Positions 45,288 to 52,686 of a stretch of 52,694 bases of DNA are shown here, piece by piece. The stretch is from CAYNBT01 sp964396025 (GTDB lineage: Bacteria > Patescibacteriota > WWE3 > UBA101185 > UBA10185): positions 1 through 52,694 of the forward strand of contig CAYNBT010000004.1 of assembly GCA_964396025.1 (NCBI GenBank), in the 5' to 3' direction. Both the position numbers and the translations under genes were made by a program. Each line of letters begins with the position of its first letter. Position 1 is the first letter of the stretch. The notes under the pieces were generated by a model. The model ran no database searches, was not told the DNA's origin, and saw nothing but the letters and a program-made list of their open reading frames with translations.

Positions 45288-45890
45288 CTATTCTTCAATT
45301 GCTCTTAGATCGAACAGCTTAGTATGTTCAAGTTCTTTTAAATAGTCCAGAACCTGTTGGGGATTGGTGCAAATTTTTAGGAGTTCCACCTCTCCGGGTC
45401 GCATCAACATATTTTGTTTAAAAGCATCAATTATTTCATGCCAAAAGGACCCGAACAAAATGCCGGGTTTATGGTGTCCTTCATGAATTCTCGAATTAGC
45501 CCAGCTCATGCCAAATTCGCTAATTGTGCCCGAGGATCCCTTGAATAGAATATGAACATCCGAATTTAACAACATTACTTTAGTGCGATCAAAATAATCC
45601 AGTGTAACTATTTCTTGGTCAAATTTATTTTCTTTATCTATGCCTTCATAGTGTAAGTGTTTGACCTGTGGGGTATATGTTACTGCTAACACATTAGTAC
45701 TGCCGCCATCGTGTGCCCCCATAGTTGATGCTCTCATTACACCTGGGCCACCTCCGTTTACTATATTGTAGCCGTTTTGGGCTAGAAGTTTTGCTGTCTC
45801 GTATGCTTCGACAAAAATCCTTGAGTCAGGCTCTATAAAAGCGCCTCCTAGGAACGCAATTGATTTTATTTTATGTGTTTCTTTATGCAT
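45288..45890 (-). CDS. LOG-family protein (lysine-decarboxylase-like)
   Basis: 200 residues of the TIGR00730/LOG fold: IAFLGGAFIEPDSRIFVEAY, NIVNGGGPGVMRASTMGAHD. The second motif, normally PGGxGTxxE, reads FKGSSGTISEFG: the GT and Glu are kept, while the PGG is changed to KGSS. Members release cytokinin-like bases from nucleotides by cutting N-glycosidic bonds; here the altered site leaves the reaction open. It overlaps rpe by 8 bp and precedes the transketolase gene, placing it in a ribose-phosphate context. Confidence 0.85.
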   Translation of the reverse strand: MHKETHKIKSIAFLGGAFIEPDSRIFVEAYETAKLLAQNGYNIVNGGGPGVMRASTMGAHDGGSTNVLAVTYTPQVKHLHYEGIDKENKFDQEIVTLDYFDRTKVMLLNSDVHILFKGSSGTISEFGMSWANSRIHEGHHKPGILFGSFWHEIIDAFKQNMLMRPGEVELLKICTNPQQVLDYLKELEHTKLFDLRAIEE

Positions 45891-46512
45891 TTTGTGATTT
45901 GAACTTTTGTTCTAATTCCATAAATTTTCTAAGCGCCACTGCCGGCTCCTTAGTATTAATTATTTCTGCTCCGATTACAATACCCTCAACCCCTAAGTTA
46001 AGATAATTTTGAATGTTTTTTGAATTTATGCCGCCGTCAACTTGTATTCTTACATGCGGATACATTTCTTTGAATGCTTCTACCTTACAGCTTGTATCAC
46101 TTATATGTGTATTTCCTTGTTTACCTGGTGTTACGCTCATAAACTGCACAAATTCAACCAAACCCAGATAAGGAAGAAGCGCTTGTAAAGGAGTGTTATA
46201 GTTGATTGCAAGTCCAACGCGTTGTCCCTGCATAAAAATTTCACTATCAGTAATTTCTTCTACATGTGCAATATAACATTCCACATTTCTAATCTCGCTA
46301 ACAAATGCAATTGGGTTTTTTACCATCAAATGAATTTGAATTGGTGTTGAGCTATTCAATGTGTTTAGCTTTGCCAAGTCCACAAAAGTCTTTGTGTTTA
46401 CAAAGTCGCCGTCGCAAATATCTATGTGTATTTTCTTCGCGTCTTTACCCACCGAGTGCACTCTTTCCTGTAGTTTTATCAAACTGTCTTCCAGTATCGC
46501 AGGTATAATCAT
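45883..46512 (-). CDS. rpe: Ribulose-phosphate 3-epimerase
   Basis: 209 residues, a TIM barrel. IIPAILEDSL at the start, HIDICDGDFV with the catalytic Asp and His, IQIHLMVKNP, FMSVTPGKQG and IQVDGGINSKN with the second Asp match the family, though the usual 'MTVNPGFGGQ' is FMSVTPGKQG. Interconverts ribulose-5-phosphate and xylulose-5-phosphate, the donor for transketolase. The ATG overlaps the rpiB stop (ATGA). Confidence 0.9.
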   Translation of the reverse strand: MIIPAILEDSLIKLQERVHSVGKDAKKIHIDICDGDFVNTKTFVDLAKLNTLNSSTPIQIHLMVKNPIAFVSEIRNVECYIAHVEEITDSEIFMQGQRVGLAINYNTPLQALLPYLGLVEFVQFMSVTPGKQGNTHISDTSCKVEAFKEMYPHVRIQVDGGINSKNIQNYLNLGVEGIVIGAEIINTKEPAVALRKFMELEQKFKSQNA

Positions 46513-46955
46513 TTGGATTCGATTTTACTGATTTCTTCTAACCTTCTTACATGTCTTGCGTTGTCTTCAAATGGTGTTTGCAACCAAGCATCCACAATTT
46601 GTAATGCATCTTGAGCAGATAAATAATCTGCTCCCAGCGTTAGCACATTTGTGTTGTCGTCATTACGTGAAGATTTGGCATGGGATGGGCTAAATGAAAG
46701 ACCCGCACGCACGCCCCTGAATTTATTTGCTGCGATAGCTACGCCCACTCCATTTCTGCAAACAAGAATCGCTCTTCTGTTAGGATTTTGCTGCATGGTT
46801 TCTATGGCTGATTTTACTATCTCAGGATAATCATCATTAGGGTCCGGTTCCAAAGACCCCGTATCAATAACGGAATGTCCGGCAGCGGTTAAGTGTTCCT
46901 TTATAGTCTTTTTAAGATCAAAACCTCCGTGGTCGGCGCCTATAATGATTTCCAT
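46509..46955 (-). CDS. rpiB: Ribose-5-phosphate isomerase B
   Basis: 148 residues. IIGADHGGFDLKKTIKEHL, DPNDDYPEI, and ILVCRNGVGVAIAANKFRGV with VRAGLSFSPSHAKSSRNDDN are RpiB/LacA signatures. The position of the usual catalytic Cys (GSGIG-type 'VCGTGIG') reads VCRNGVGVA, with Cys retained. Converts ribulose-5-phosphate and ribose-5-phosphate. It overlaps the VKOR gene by 16 bp and rpe by 4 bp. Confidence 0.93.
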   Translation of the reverse strand: MEIIIGADHGGFDLKKTIKEHLTAAGHSVIDTGSLEPDPNDDYPEIVKSAIETMQQNPNRRAILVCRNGVGVAIAANKFRGVRAGLSFSPSHAKSSRNDDNTNVLTLGADYLSAQDALQIVDAWLQTPFEDNARHVRRLEEISKIESK

Positions 46956-47368
46956 GATGTCTTTCTAACCAACGTTATCGCCAAAATATTTAAGAATGAT
47001 ACTACGCACCATCCGCATATAGCTTCAAGCACAAAAATTTCTATGTAGGTTAAGTATGATGAAAACAAAATTCCCCAGATTAATGCTAGATCAAACAATC
47101 GTGTTTTCTTGCTTGTGTTAAGAACTAAGAGTAGAAAGTAATATAGCACCCCAAACATGGCCACGGGAATTCCGAATAATTCTGCATATTTACTGGCTTG
47201 TACAACACCACACTCACCAAAGCCACATGTAACGGCGCTTGCTGAGACTTTTACATAGGTAAGATAAAGTGAAACGCCAATGCCAAAAACTGAAAGGACA
47301 CCTATCAACAAATCTCTGGATATTTTTGGCTTAGTAAGTGTTTGTTCGTTTTCCATTGTTATTCCCAT
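46940..47368 (-). CDS. VKOR-family disulfide oxidase
   Basis: 142 residues with four or five membrane helices. CGFGECGVVQASKYAELFGI has the loop cysteine pair, and EAICGWCVVSFLNILA carries the CxxC active site. The Ser and Tyr region (SLYLTYVKVSA) fits the family. Reoxidises a DsbA-like partner (39614-40639 is a candidate) with a quinone as acceptor. TATATT 6 bases before the ATG at 47368 supports this start over an ATG four codons later. The start lies inside the lgt gene (38-bp overlap). Confidence 0.92.
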   Translation of the reverse strand: MGITMENEQTLTKPKISRDLLIGVLSVFGIGVSLYLTYVKVSASAVTCGFGECGVVQASKYAELFGIPVAMFGVLYYFLLLVLNTSKKTRLFDLALIWGILFSSYLTYIEIFVLEAICGWCVVSFLNILAITLVRKTSWKSL

Positions 47369-47999
47369 ACCTTAAATATACTAACATAATTATAGCGCCT
47401 AAAATCATAGCTGTGGATACACCTTGGGCCAAATTGATTCCTGATATCTCCCACGCATTCTTTTTAGTTTCTTCGGTGAGTAATCTTATGATTCCATAAC
47501 CCAATATATACAAACTGGTAAAAACACCCATTTTTGGTTTTTCTGTTATGTAGAGTAGCAAAAGTATTAGAAACAAAAGCAAGTCAAAGGCAGATTCATA
47601 TATGAAAAACGGAATATGTTCGAGGTTAAAATAATTTGCCCATCTTCCTACTGCCTGTGCTAATGGCATTGCCAGAGCAGCACAATCAGTAAACAACAAA
47701 ACCGACTGTTTTTTATATGTTAGATATATTATGCCACCTGTAAGTCCTCCCAGAAGACCTCCAAAAATCCCTAGGCCACCATTCCAAACATAGAGCATAG
47801 AGATAGGACTAAGTTTATAAAGATCCCAATAGTGCAGTACATGATAAATTCTTGCGCCTACTATTCCGCAAAGAAGTGTAATGAAAACAGCGTTCCAAAT
47901 AAATTCTTCCTTTAGTTGTGCTTTTTTGGCAAGATTTTCAAAAAGTAGAATACCTGTTAAACAGGCAGCGGCAATGACTATTCCGTACCAATTGATCAT
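47331..47999 (-). CDS. lgt: Prolipoprotein diacylglyceryl transferase
   Basis: 222 residues, seven membrane helices, somewhat short for the family. VWNGGLGIFGGLLGGLTGGI, the Lgt signature GRWANYFNLEHIPFFIYESA, and YGIIRLLTEETKKN with the conserved Arg and Glu. Attaches diacylglycerol to the lipobox Cys of lipoproteins such as the VanY-like protein at 49450. It starts 1 bp after the upstream membrane protein gene. Confidence 0.93.
   Translation of the reverse strand: MINWYGIVIAAACLTGILLFENLAKKAQLKEEFIWNAVFITLLCGIVGARIYHVLHYWDLYKLSPISMLYVWNGGLGIFGGLLGGLTGGIIYLTYKKQSVLLFTDCAALAMPLAQAVGRWANYFNLEHIPFFIYESAFDLLLFLILLLLYITEKPKMGVFTSLYILGYGIIRLLTEETKKNAWEISGINLAQGVSTAMILGAIIMLVYLRYGNNNGKRTNTY
47375..47380 (-). 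promoter_or_regulatory. -10 box of leaderless promoter
   Basis: TATATT on the minus strand, 6 bases before the VKOR ATG at 47368, located within the 3' end of lgt. Confidence 0.55.
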
Positions 48000-48000
48000 T

Positions 48001-48549
48001 TTAAAATAAGCTGATAAGAATGAGGCAAATTACACCCATCGCACCTGCATATGCCATGACACCTTGTCTAGTGAGTTTTGTGTTTAGGATCCAAAGCCAT
48101 TCTGAGAGTGTAGGGTCAGAATGATATTCTTCTGCCATTCTATAAACTGAATTTACAAACGCTGCCAAAAGCAGAACTTTCAAAAATAGACTTAAACTTG
48201 CTGTAACAACAAAATAGGCTGCAGCTGCAAGTACTAGTTGAAACATAGCACTATTCAAGGTTTTTTCCTTAAGTTGATTCTTGTTGTAATTGATAAAACT
48301 TAACGCATTAATGAAATCCCCATGTTTTAAGAATCCTCTGATAGTTTTAGAGAAATCAGATGTAGGTTCAACAAAATAGGCATTTATAAAATAATCCAGA
48401 TCAAGCACAATGGCCCCGAGAATCGTGCCAAGAAAAATTATGGCAATTTGTAGTGGATCTCTTTGTGCAGATATTGCAGTAAGTATTATAGCTAGAGTTA
48501 CCGAAAGAAGTAGTGGGGTTTTGTAAATACTAACGAGCTTTTTATACAT
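48001..48549 (-). CDS. Membrane protein, unknown
   Basis: 182 residues from the ATG at 48549, with about five membrane helices (LLLSVTLAIILTAISA, IAIIFLGTILGAIVLDLDYF, LVLAAAAYFVVTASLSLFLK, GVMAYAGAMGVICLILI). LDLDYFINAYF resembles metal-dependent membrane hydrolase relatives, but the His residues expected there are not found. A longer frame to 48663 is rejected: a TATACT lies 7 bases before 48549. Operon with lgt, 1 bp away. Confidence 0.7.
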   Translation of the reverse strand: MYKKLVSIYKTPLLLSVTLAIILTAISAQRDPLQIAIIFLGTILGAIVLDLDYFINAYFVEPTSDFSKTIRGFLKHGDFINALSFINYNKNQLKEKTLNSAMFQLVLAAAAYFVVTASLSLFLKVLLLAAFVNSVYRMAEEYHSDPTLSEWLWILNTKLTRQGVMAYAGAMGVICLILISLF

Positions 48550-48556
48550 TACCAAA

Positions 48557-48562
48557 AGTATA
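48557..48562 (-). promoter_or_regulatory. -10 box of leaderless promoter
   Basis: TATACT on the minus strand, 7 bases before the ATG at 48549; it decides the start. Confidence 0.65.
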
Positions 48563-48599
48563 CATAAATCGTACAAGTGTCTCAATAGCAACCGATGTG

Positions 48600-48890
48600 T
48601 TATGCAGTAGGGTTTTCTGCAACTGCCTCTTTGCGCGCTTTTTTCAACTGAGTTAGTTTCCACATAAACAATCTGCCTTTTGTCGTTGCTTTTTCTGATG
48701 CCAGAACAAACTCTCGCGCCTGTTCCAAAAGCGATCTGTCTGTTTCTTTTGCTAATTTGATGTAAAGAGCTCTGTGCGCAGTATCTCCAAATTCTTCTGC
48801 CAATCTGTTTCCGTAGGCCTGATATTCGTGTTTATTGCGCACGTTAGGAGTAAAGCTACGCGCTTTTAGTAGTTCCGAGATATTTTTCAT
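48600..48890 (-). CDS. Small basic helical protein, unknown
   Basis: 96 residues from the ATG at 48890; a TTG four codons earlier is also in frame. NISELLKARSFTPNVRNKHE, GNRLAEEFGDTAHRALYIKL and AREFVLASEKATTKGRLFMW suggest an all-helical soluble protein, positively charged at the end (KKARKEAVAEN). The pattern 'D..H..LYikLAK' is common in small CPR proteins of unknown function. It follows the DUF4870 gene by about 8 bp, and is likely co-transcribed. Confidence 0.65.
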   Translation of the reverse strand: MKNISELLKARSFTPNVRNKHEYQAYGNRLAEEFGDTAHRALYIKLAKETDRSLLEQAREFVLASEKATTKGRLFMWKLTQLKKARKEAVAENPTA

Positions 48891-48898
48891 GTTGGAGA

Positions 48899-49285
48899 TC
48901 AATGCTTACTCAGCTGGTCTCTGGCTATTTTGCCTATGTATGGAAGTTCGTATTCCTTTTTGTTGTAGGCATTCCACATAAGCAGTAACCACATAACAAA
49001 GAATGCAAGACTTACGAATGGTAACAATAGTGCGCCAATTATAAAAGGAATAAGAATACTGCATACGGTGTATGCAATAATCGCCGATATACCAAAGATT
49101 ACGGATTGCATAGCATGAAAACGTACAAAAGCATTTTGCTTTTCAGTAAAGAGAACCAATATCCCTGTAAGAGGGGAGATTAAATATGCAAACGCAGCCT
49201 CAATATGTGGTTCCATATTGTATGGTTTAGCATTTGGATTACTTTGCATAGTTTGATTATTATTTTGATTTGTATTTTGATCCAT
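48899..49285 (-). CDS. DUF4870-family membrane protein
   Basis: 128 residues: a hydrophilic Asn/Gln-rich N-terminus (DQNTNQNNNQTMQSNPNA), then EAAFAYLISPLTGILVLFTE with KQNAFVRFHAMQSVIFGISA and two more helices, and a short polar end. The 'F.RFHAxQS' segment is the DUF4870 hallmark. Function unknown. TATGAT 6 bases before the ATG marks a leaderless start and the head of a two-gene run. Confidence 0.85.
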   Translation of the reverse strand: MDQNTNQNNNQTMQSNPNAKPYNMEPHIEAAFAYLISPLTGILVLFTEKQNAFVRFHAMQSVIFGISAIIAYTVCSILIPFIIGALLLPFVSLAFFVMWLLLMWNAYNKKEYELPYIGKIARDQLSKH

Positions 49286-49291
49286 ATCGTT

Positions 49292-49297
49292 ATCATA
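49292..49297 (-). promoter_or_regulatory. -10 box of leaderless promoter
   Basis: TATGAT on the minus strand, 6 bases before the ATG at 49285. Confidence 0.6.
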
Positions 49298-49357
49298 CCC
49301 CTTTTTTTGTCGAGTTAAATATTTTTCTTTGAAGATGGCAGCGCAAAGTCCTATAGT

Positions 49358-49385
49358 TTGCTTTTTTATCTATTTGAGGTAAAAT
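49358..49385 (+). promoter_or_regulatory. Sigma-70-type promoter with structured leader
   Basis: TTGCTT (49358-49363), 16 bases, TAAAAT (49380-49385). The leader of about 58 bases contains a hairpin ccaaca-attt-tgttgg (49408-49423) and AAAGGAGAA before the ATG at 49450. Confidence 0.7.
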
Positions 49386-49449
49386 TTGCTGGAATTCTTA
49401 CAGAGCCCCAACAATTTTGTTGGAGTATCAACCAATAAAGGAGAAGTAA

Positions 49450-50382
49450 ATGGGCAAGTTTAAATTGTTTGGATTACTTGCGGTGTTATTAGCTGCTATT
49501 GCTATTCTTGTTGTCGCCTGCAATCGCCCTACCGGTAACGAGGAAACACCTCCCGCCGTTCCCACCTTGGAACCCACACTTTTGCCGGGTGATCCCAATG
49601 CTACCGTTACGCCAATTGTGGCCGCAGTCATCACTGCCGTCCCCGCACAAGCCAACACGAGTCCCGCCGGCGCAACACCTGTAGTGGTAAATCTACCTCC
49701 TTGGGCGTTGTACAACAATGTAGAGAGTGCTTATGCCAAAGATGCTACGGTTCCGATCATTGTAGACCGCCGGCACAAGCTCGCTGAGAATCAGATTGTT
49801 TGTGTAGAGGGTAGCTCAAATTTAACGCCGGTTGTTAACTCGGGTGTTCGACAAGTGGATGTGGGGGAGCCTCAATACATTTCCACAGCGGCTTATGATG
49901 ATTTTGCTGCCTTAGTGGCTGCGGCAAAAGCGCAAGGTATTGATGTTGCTGTGCGCACCGTTTGCAGAACCCTTGAAAAGCAGGAAGATATTTATCGAAC
50001 TGCTCTAGCTGAGGATCCCTATGCCGACACCTATTCATTGCGCCCTGGCCATTCATTGCATCATCTTGGCACCACAGTAATTTTCACAACAAATGAGGTT
50101 GGAGACTTTAACGGAGCTGCTGGTTGGACCGAGGGTTTTGCTGATACCGCCTTGGGTCGATTCCTTGCTGAACACGGCCACGAGTATGGTTTTGTTATGC
50201 CCTATGGCAAAGGCGAAGAATGTCTTAGCGGAGTCACGTATTCTCCTTGGGAGTGGCGGTGGATTGGAGTGGATAATGCACAAACTTGGTATAAAGCTAA
50301 GCAGAACACTCCTACGCTTGCTTTTGTGCAGTGGTTGTATGTAGTAAATGACGTCGAATTAGTGCCTTACTGCACCAATTAA
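49450..50382 (+). CDS. VanY/M15-like lipoprotein without metal ligands
   Basis: 310 residues. Signal peptide FKLFGLLAVLLAAIAILVVAC with lipobox VVAC (Cys 24), a Pro/Thr linker, then a domain like D-Ala-D-Ala carboxypeptidases: AVRTVCRTLEKQEDIYRTAL, RPGHSLHHLGTTVIF, YSPWEWRWIGVDNAQTWY. In active VanY-type enzymes these read S-x-H-x6-D and EPWHWR; here the Asp is Ile (about residue 211), the catalytic Glu is Ser (265) and the last His is Glu (268). Only one zinc ligand remains, so it is probably a peptidoglycan-binding pseudoenzyme. Shine-Dalgarno-led, ended by the terminator at 50388-50432. Confidence 0.8.
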   Translation: MGKFKLFGLLAVLLAAIAILVVACNRPTGNEETPPAVPTLEPTLLPGDPNATVTPIVAAVITAVPAQANTSPAGATPVVVNLPPWALYNNVESAYAKDATVPIIVDRRHKLAENQIVCVEGSSNLTPVVNSGVRQVDVGEPQYISTAAYDDFAALVAAAKAQGIDVAVRTVCRTLEKQEDIYRTALAEDPYADTYSLRPGHSLHHLGTTVIFTTNEVGDFNGAAGWTEGFADTALGRFLAEHGHEYGFVMPYGKGEECLSGVTYSPWEWRWIGVDNAQTWYKAKQNTPTLAFVQWLYVVNDVELVPYCTN

Positions 50383-50387
50383 GTTGT

Positions 50388-50440
50388 ATCCTGAGTTTCG
50401 ATTCTAGCCTGTCTAGACTTGGAACTCAGGATTTTTTTTG
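50388..50440. terminator. Bidirectional terminator
   Basis: Stem atcctgagtt (50388-50397) / aactcaggat (50423-50432) with an inner stem tctag / ctaga, then TTTTTTTT on the plus strand. The stop codon of the ligase (minus strand) lies in its 3' arm. Confidence 0.85.
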
Positions 50441-52186
50441 CAGTTTGTACAATTCTTCTATTTCTTTAGTGGAGGTTGAATCTTGCGGAGCCTTGTCTTT
50501 TCTAAACTCCATTAACCTTGGAAACCTTAGCGCATACCCAGCCGTATGTTGAGTAGAAACGCTGATCTCATCCGCGCGAACCACCACCACAATCTTGGGA
50601 GTTACCCAAACATCTGGGTAGAGTTCCTTTTTGACTTCTACATTTGCTGGTTGATCTTTGATTTTGATTTTGTCGCATTCTTTTTTCAAATACACCCAAT
50701 CCTCGTCCGAAAGTCCCGTGCCTATTTTGGTCACGGTTTTGAATTTGCCGCTGTCTTTATCAAAAAGCCCCACCAAGAACCCTCCGATTCCAAACGATGA
50801 TCTTACACCTTTGCCAAAGTAATACCCCAACACCACGCAATCCACTGTGTCATCAATCAAACTATCGTCCAGCCTTTTTAGCTTAACCCATGCAAAAGAC
50901 CTTGCACCGGCTTGGTAAGTTGATTGAGGGTTTTTAACAACCAAACCTTCTAGGTTTTTTTCCTTGGCGTCTGTAAAAAAATCACCAAGCTCTTGTGGGT
51001 CAGAAGTACTAAGATGTGCGTCTACTTCTACAATCCCACCTTTTTTAATAATTTTGTTCAAAAGGGCTCGTCTCTCTACCAAAGGCTTATTCAGCTGAGA
51101 TTCGCCATTTAAGTAAATTAGGTCAAAAACCAAATATTTGAGTGGGATTTGCGCAGCCATATCTGCAACCCCGTGCTTGCGTTTTCTTTGAATTGTGTCT
51201 TGAAAGTTCAAATATTCTCCGGTGTCTCTGTTGTAGCCAATTGCTTCTCCGTCCAAAATCACCGAATCCGCATCAATAAACTTCTGTGCAGCTTCCACAA
51301 TGTCGGGGAACTGGTGTGTGGTTTCGTCTAGGTTTCTGGTAAAAGTTTTAACATAGGCTTGCGCGACATCTCCGAACAAGTTCGGCTCAGTAGACTCGGA
51401 TTTTCTGTTTTTATCCATATGAAGTTGCACACGCGTTCCATCAAACTTGTACTCGGCCCAAACCTCTCCACCCATTTTCTCAATTGTTTCTTCAGGAGTT
51501 CCTAAGCGCTGTGGTTTTTGCGGAAGCAGGGGAACGCCCACCTCCATTTCGATATCGCCAATACCCTTAAGGCCTTTTTCTTTGATTCTCTTTGCAATAT
51601 AAGCTACATCAGGGTATACATTGTATTTTTCTTCAATTTGTTCTTTGAGGGACTTATCTCCAGCCAGAATATTCGAAAGCGCATCTATGATAGTGAGAGA
51701 AGTAAAGCCAAGCCTTGTAGTTCCCAAAACCATTCTTACCACATACTTTGCAGACAAAGCATCTAGTTTGGCCAAAAGCGTAGATAAGTGCTCAACCTTC
51801 TTTTCTTGAGATCCGGTGCCTTCAAGGCATGCAATTTTGTAAAGTGCCTCGTAGACCTCGTTAATAGACAAATGCTTATCGAGGGCTTTTGTACACAAAC
51901 TTTCTGCAACATTACCCAAATCGCCGGATTTTCCGTAAAGCTTATCCACTTCTGCCGCGGGTTTTTGGTAGGCCAGTTCCAAAACTCTAATAATCATCTT
52001 GTCGGCCATGCTGAATCTTTGTGTGTTAAAAGGTGCCTTAAGTTGACCTAGTGCCAAATTAACCGCATTCTCGGTTTCTTGCACTTCCAGCTCTTTAATC
52101 AGTTCTGCGAGAATCGAGGTAATCTCGAGCCGTTTGCTTGTGTCTTCGAGTTTTTGAAGGTATTGGGAAAAGTGAGAAAATTTCAT
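50426..52186 (-). CDS. lig: ATP-dependent DNA ligase, archaeal type
   Basis: 586 residues from the ATG at 52186. An N-terminal DNA-binding domain (FSHFSQYLQKLEDTSKRLEI; LVRMVLGTTRLGF-like VVRMVLGTTRLGFT), an adenylation domain with the nucleotidyl Lys in EYKFDGTRVQ, then LDGEAIGYN, FDLIYLNG, EGLVVKNP and AWVKLKR, and an OB domain (GYYFGKGVRSSFGIGGFLVG). Length and motifs match the archaeal/eukaryotic-type ATP ligases rather than bacterial NAD ligases or short bacterial LigD. Joins nicks in replication or repair. The longer frame to 52291 is rejected because TGCTATAAT lies 6 bases before 52186. Confidence 0.95.
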   Translation of the reverse strand: MKFSHFSQYLQKLEDTSKRLEITSILAELIKELEVQETENAVNLALGQLKAPFNTQRFSMADKMIIRVLELAYQKPAAEVDKLYGKSGDLGNVAESLCTKALDKHLSINEVYEALYKIACLEGTGSQEKKVEHLSTLLAKLDALSAKYVVRMVLGTTRLGFTSLTIIDALSNILAGDKSLKEQIEEKYNVYPDVAYIAKRIKEKGLKGIGDIEMEVGVPLLPQKPQRLGTPEETIEKMGGEVWAEYKFDGTRVQLHMDKNRKSESTEPNLFGDVAQAYVKTFTRNLDETTHQFPDIVEAAQKFIDADSVILDGEAIGYNRDTGEYLNFQDTIQRKRKHGVADMAAQIPLKYLVFDLIYLNGESQLNKPLVERRALLNKIIKKGGIVEVDAHLSTSDPQELGDFFTDAKEKNLEGLVVKNPQSTYQAGARSFAWVKLKRLDDSLIDDTVDCVVLGYYFGKGVRSSFGIGGFLVGLFDKDSGKFKTVTKIGTGLSDEDWVYLKKECDKIKIKDQPANVEVKKELYPDVWVTPKIVVVVRADEISVSTQHTAGYALRFPRLMEFRKDKAPQDSTSTKEIEELYKLQKKS

Positions 52187-52192
52187 GAAGTT

Positions 52193-52198
52193 ATTATA
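52193..52198 (-). promoter_or_regulatory. Extended -10 of leaderless promoter (ligase)
   Basis: TGCTATAAT on the minus strand, hexamer 6 bases before the ATG at 52186; nearly identical to the trpS start region. Confidence 0.75.
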
Positions 52199-52202
52199 GC
52201 AG

Positions 52203-52230
52203 TTGCTGTACGCAGAGCTATGGGATATAA
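52203..52230 (+). promoter_or_regulatory. Promoter of the last membrane protein gene
   Basis: TTGCTG (52203-52208), 16 bases, TATAAT (52225-52230). It is divergent from, and partly overlaps, the ligase promoter. Leader of about 22 bases with AAGGAGG. Confidence 0.7.
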
Positions 52231-52258
52231 TCTCACAAATCTTGTTAAGGAGGAAATC

Positions 52259-52684
52259 ATGCCTGATTTGCGTGATATTATGAAGTTGCAACGAATCATG
52301 TCGGCGATTTTGGCTATTAGTAGTTTCATTATGGCAACGTTAACTATGCTTGATTACAATACCCCACAATACTGGGCTGGTATGAGTTTGGTTACGTACA
52401 TTATGGCGTTAACCGGTTTTGGGCTTTTTCTGAACACACGGAGCAGTTGGTTGTTGTTTTGGATTATTGCCTGTGCTGGTATTAGCGTTGGAGTGGGATT
52501 CATTTTCACAGTCATTGGCTTTAACGGCGCTGTAGCCGATATGCATGATTTAAGTGCTTGGGGTATGGTTGCGCAGTTCATTGGGCAATGGTTCAGTAAC
52601 TTCGTACGTACCACAACGTTTTCCATTGTATTAACCCAATTCGTTGGTGCGTTGGCCGGTGTACTTTTAAAGGATGAGGTGTAA
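52259..52684 (+). CDS. Four-helix membrane protein, unknown
   Basis: 141 residues with four membrane helices (IMSAILAISSFIMATLTML; MSLVTYIMALTGFGLFL; WLLFWIIACAGISVGVGFIF; IVLTQFVGALAGVLL). Family not recognised. The ATG at 52259 has AAGGAGG 5 bases upstream and lies after a proper promoter; a longer frame back to 52079 would run through the ligase gene and is rejected. It belongs with the Shine-Dalgarno-led genes of unknown function. Confidence 0.75.
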   Translation: MPDLRDIMKLQRIMSAILAISSFIMATLTMLDYNTPQYWAGMSLVTYIMALTGFGLFLNTRSSWLLFWIIACAGISVGVGFIFTVIGFNGAVADMHDLSAWGMVAQFIGQWFSNFVRTTTFSIVLTQFVGALAGVLLKDEV

Positions 52685-52686
52685 TT

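Noticed and set aside
45263..45298. Longer transketolase N-half starting at 45298
   Set aside because: The extension includes the TATAAT of the promoter and adds residues not typical of the family.
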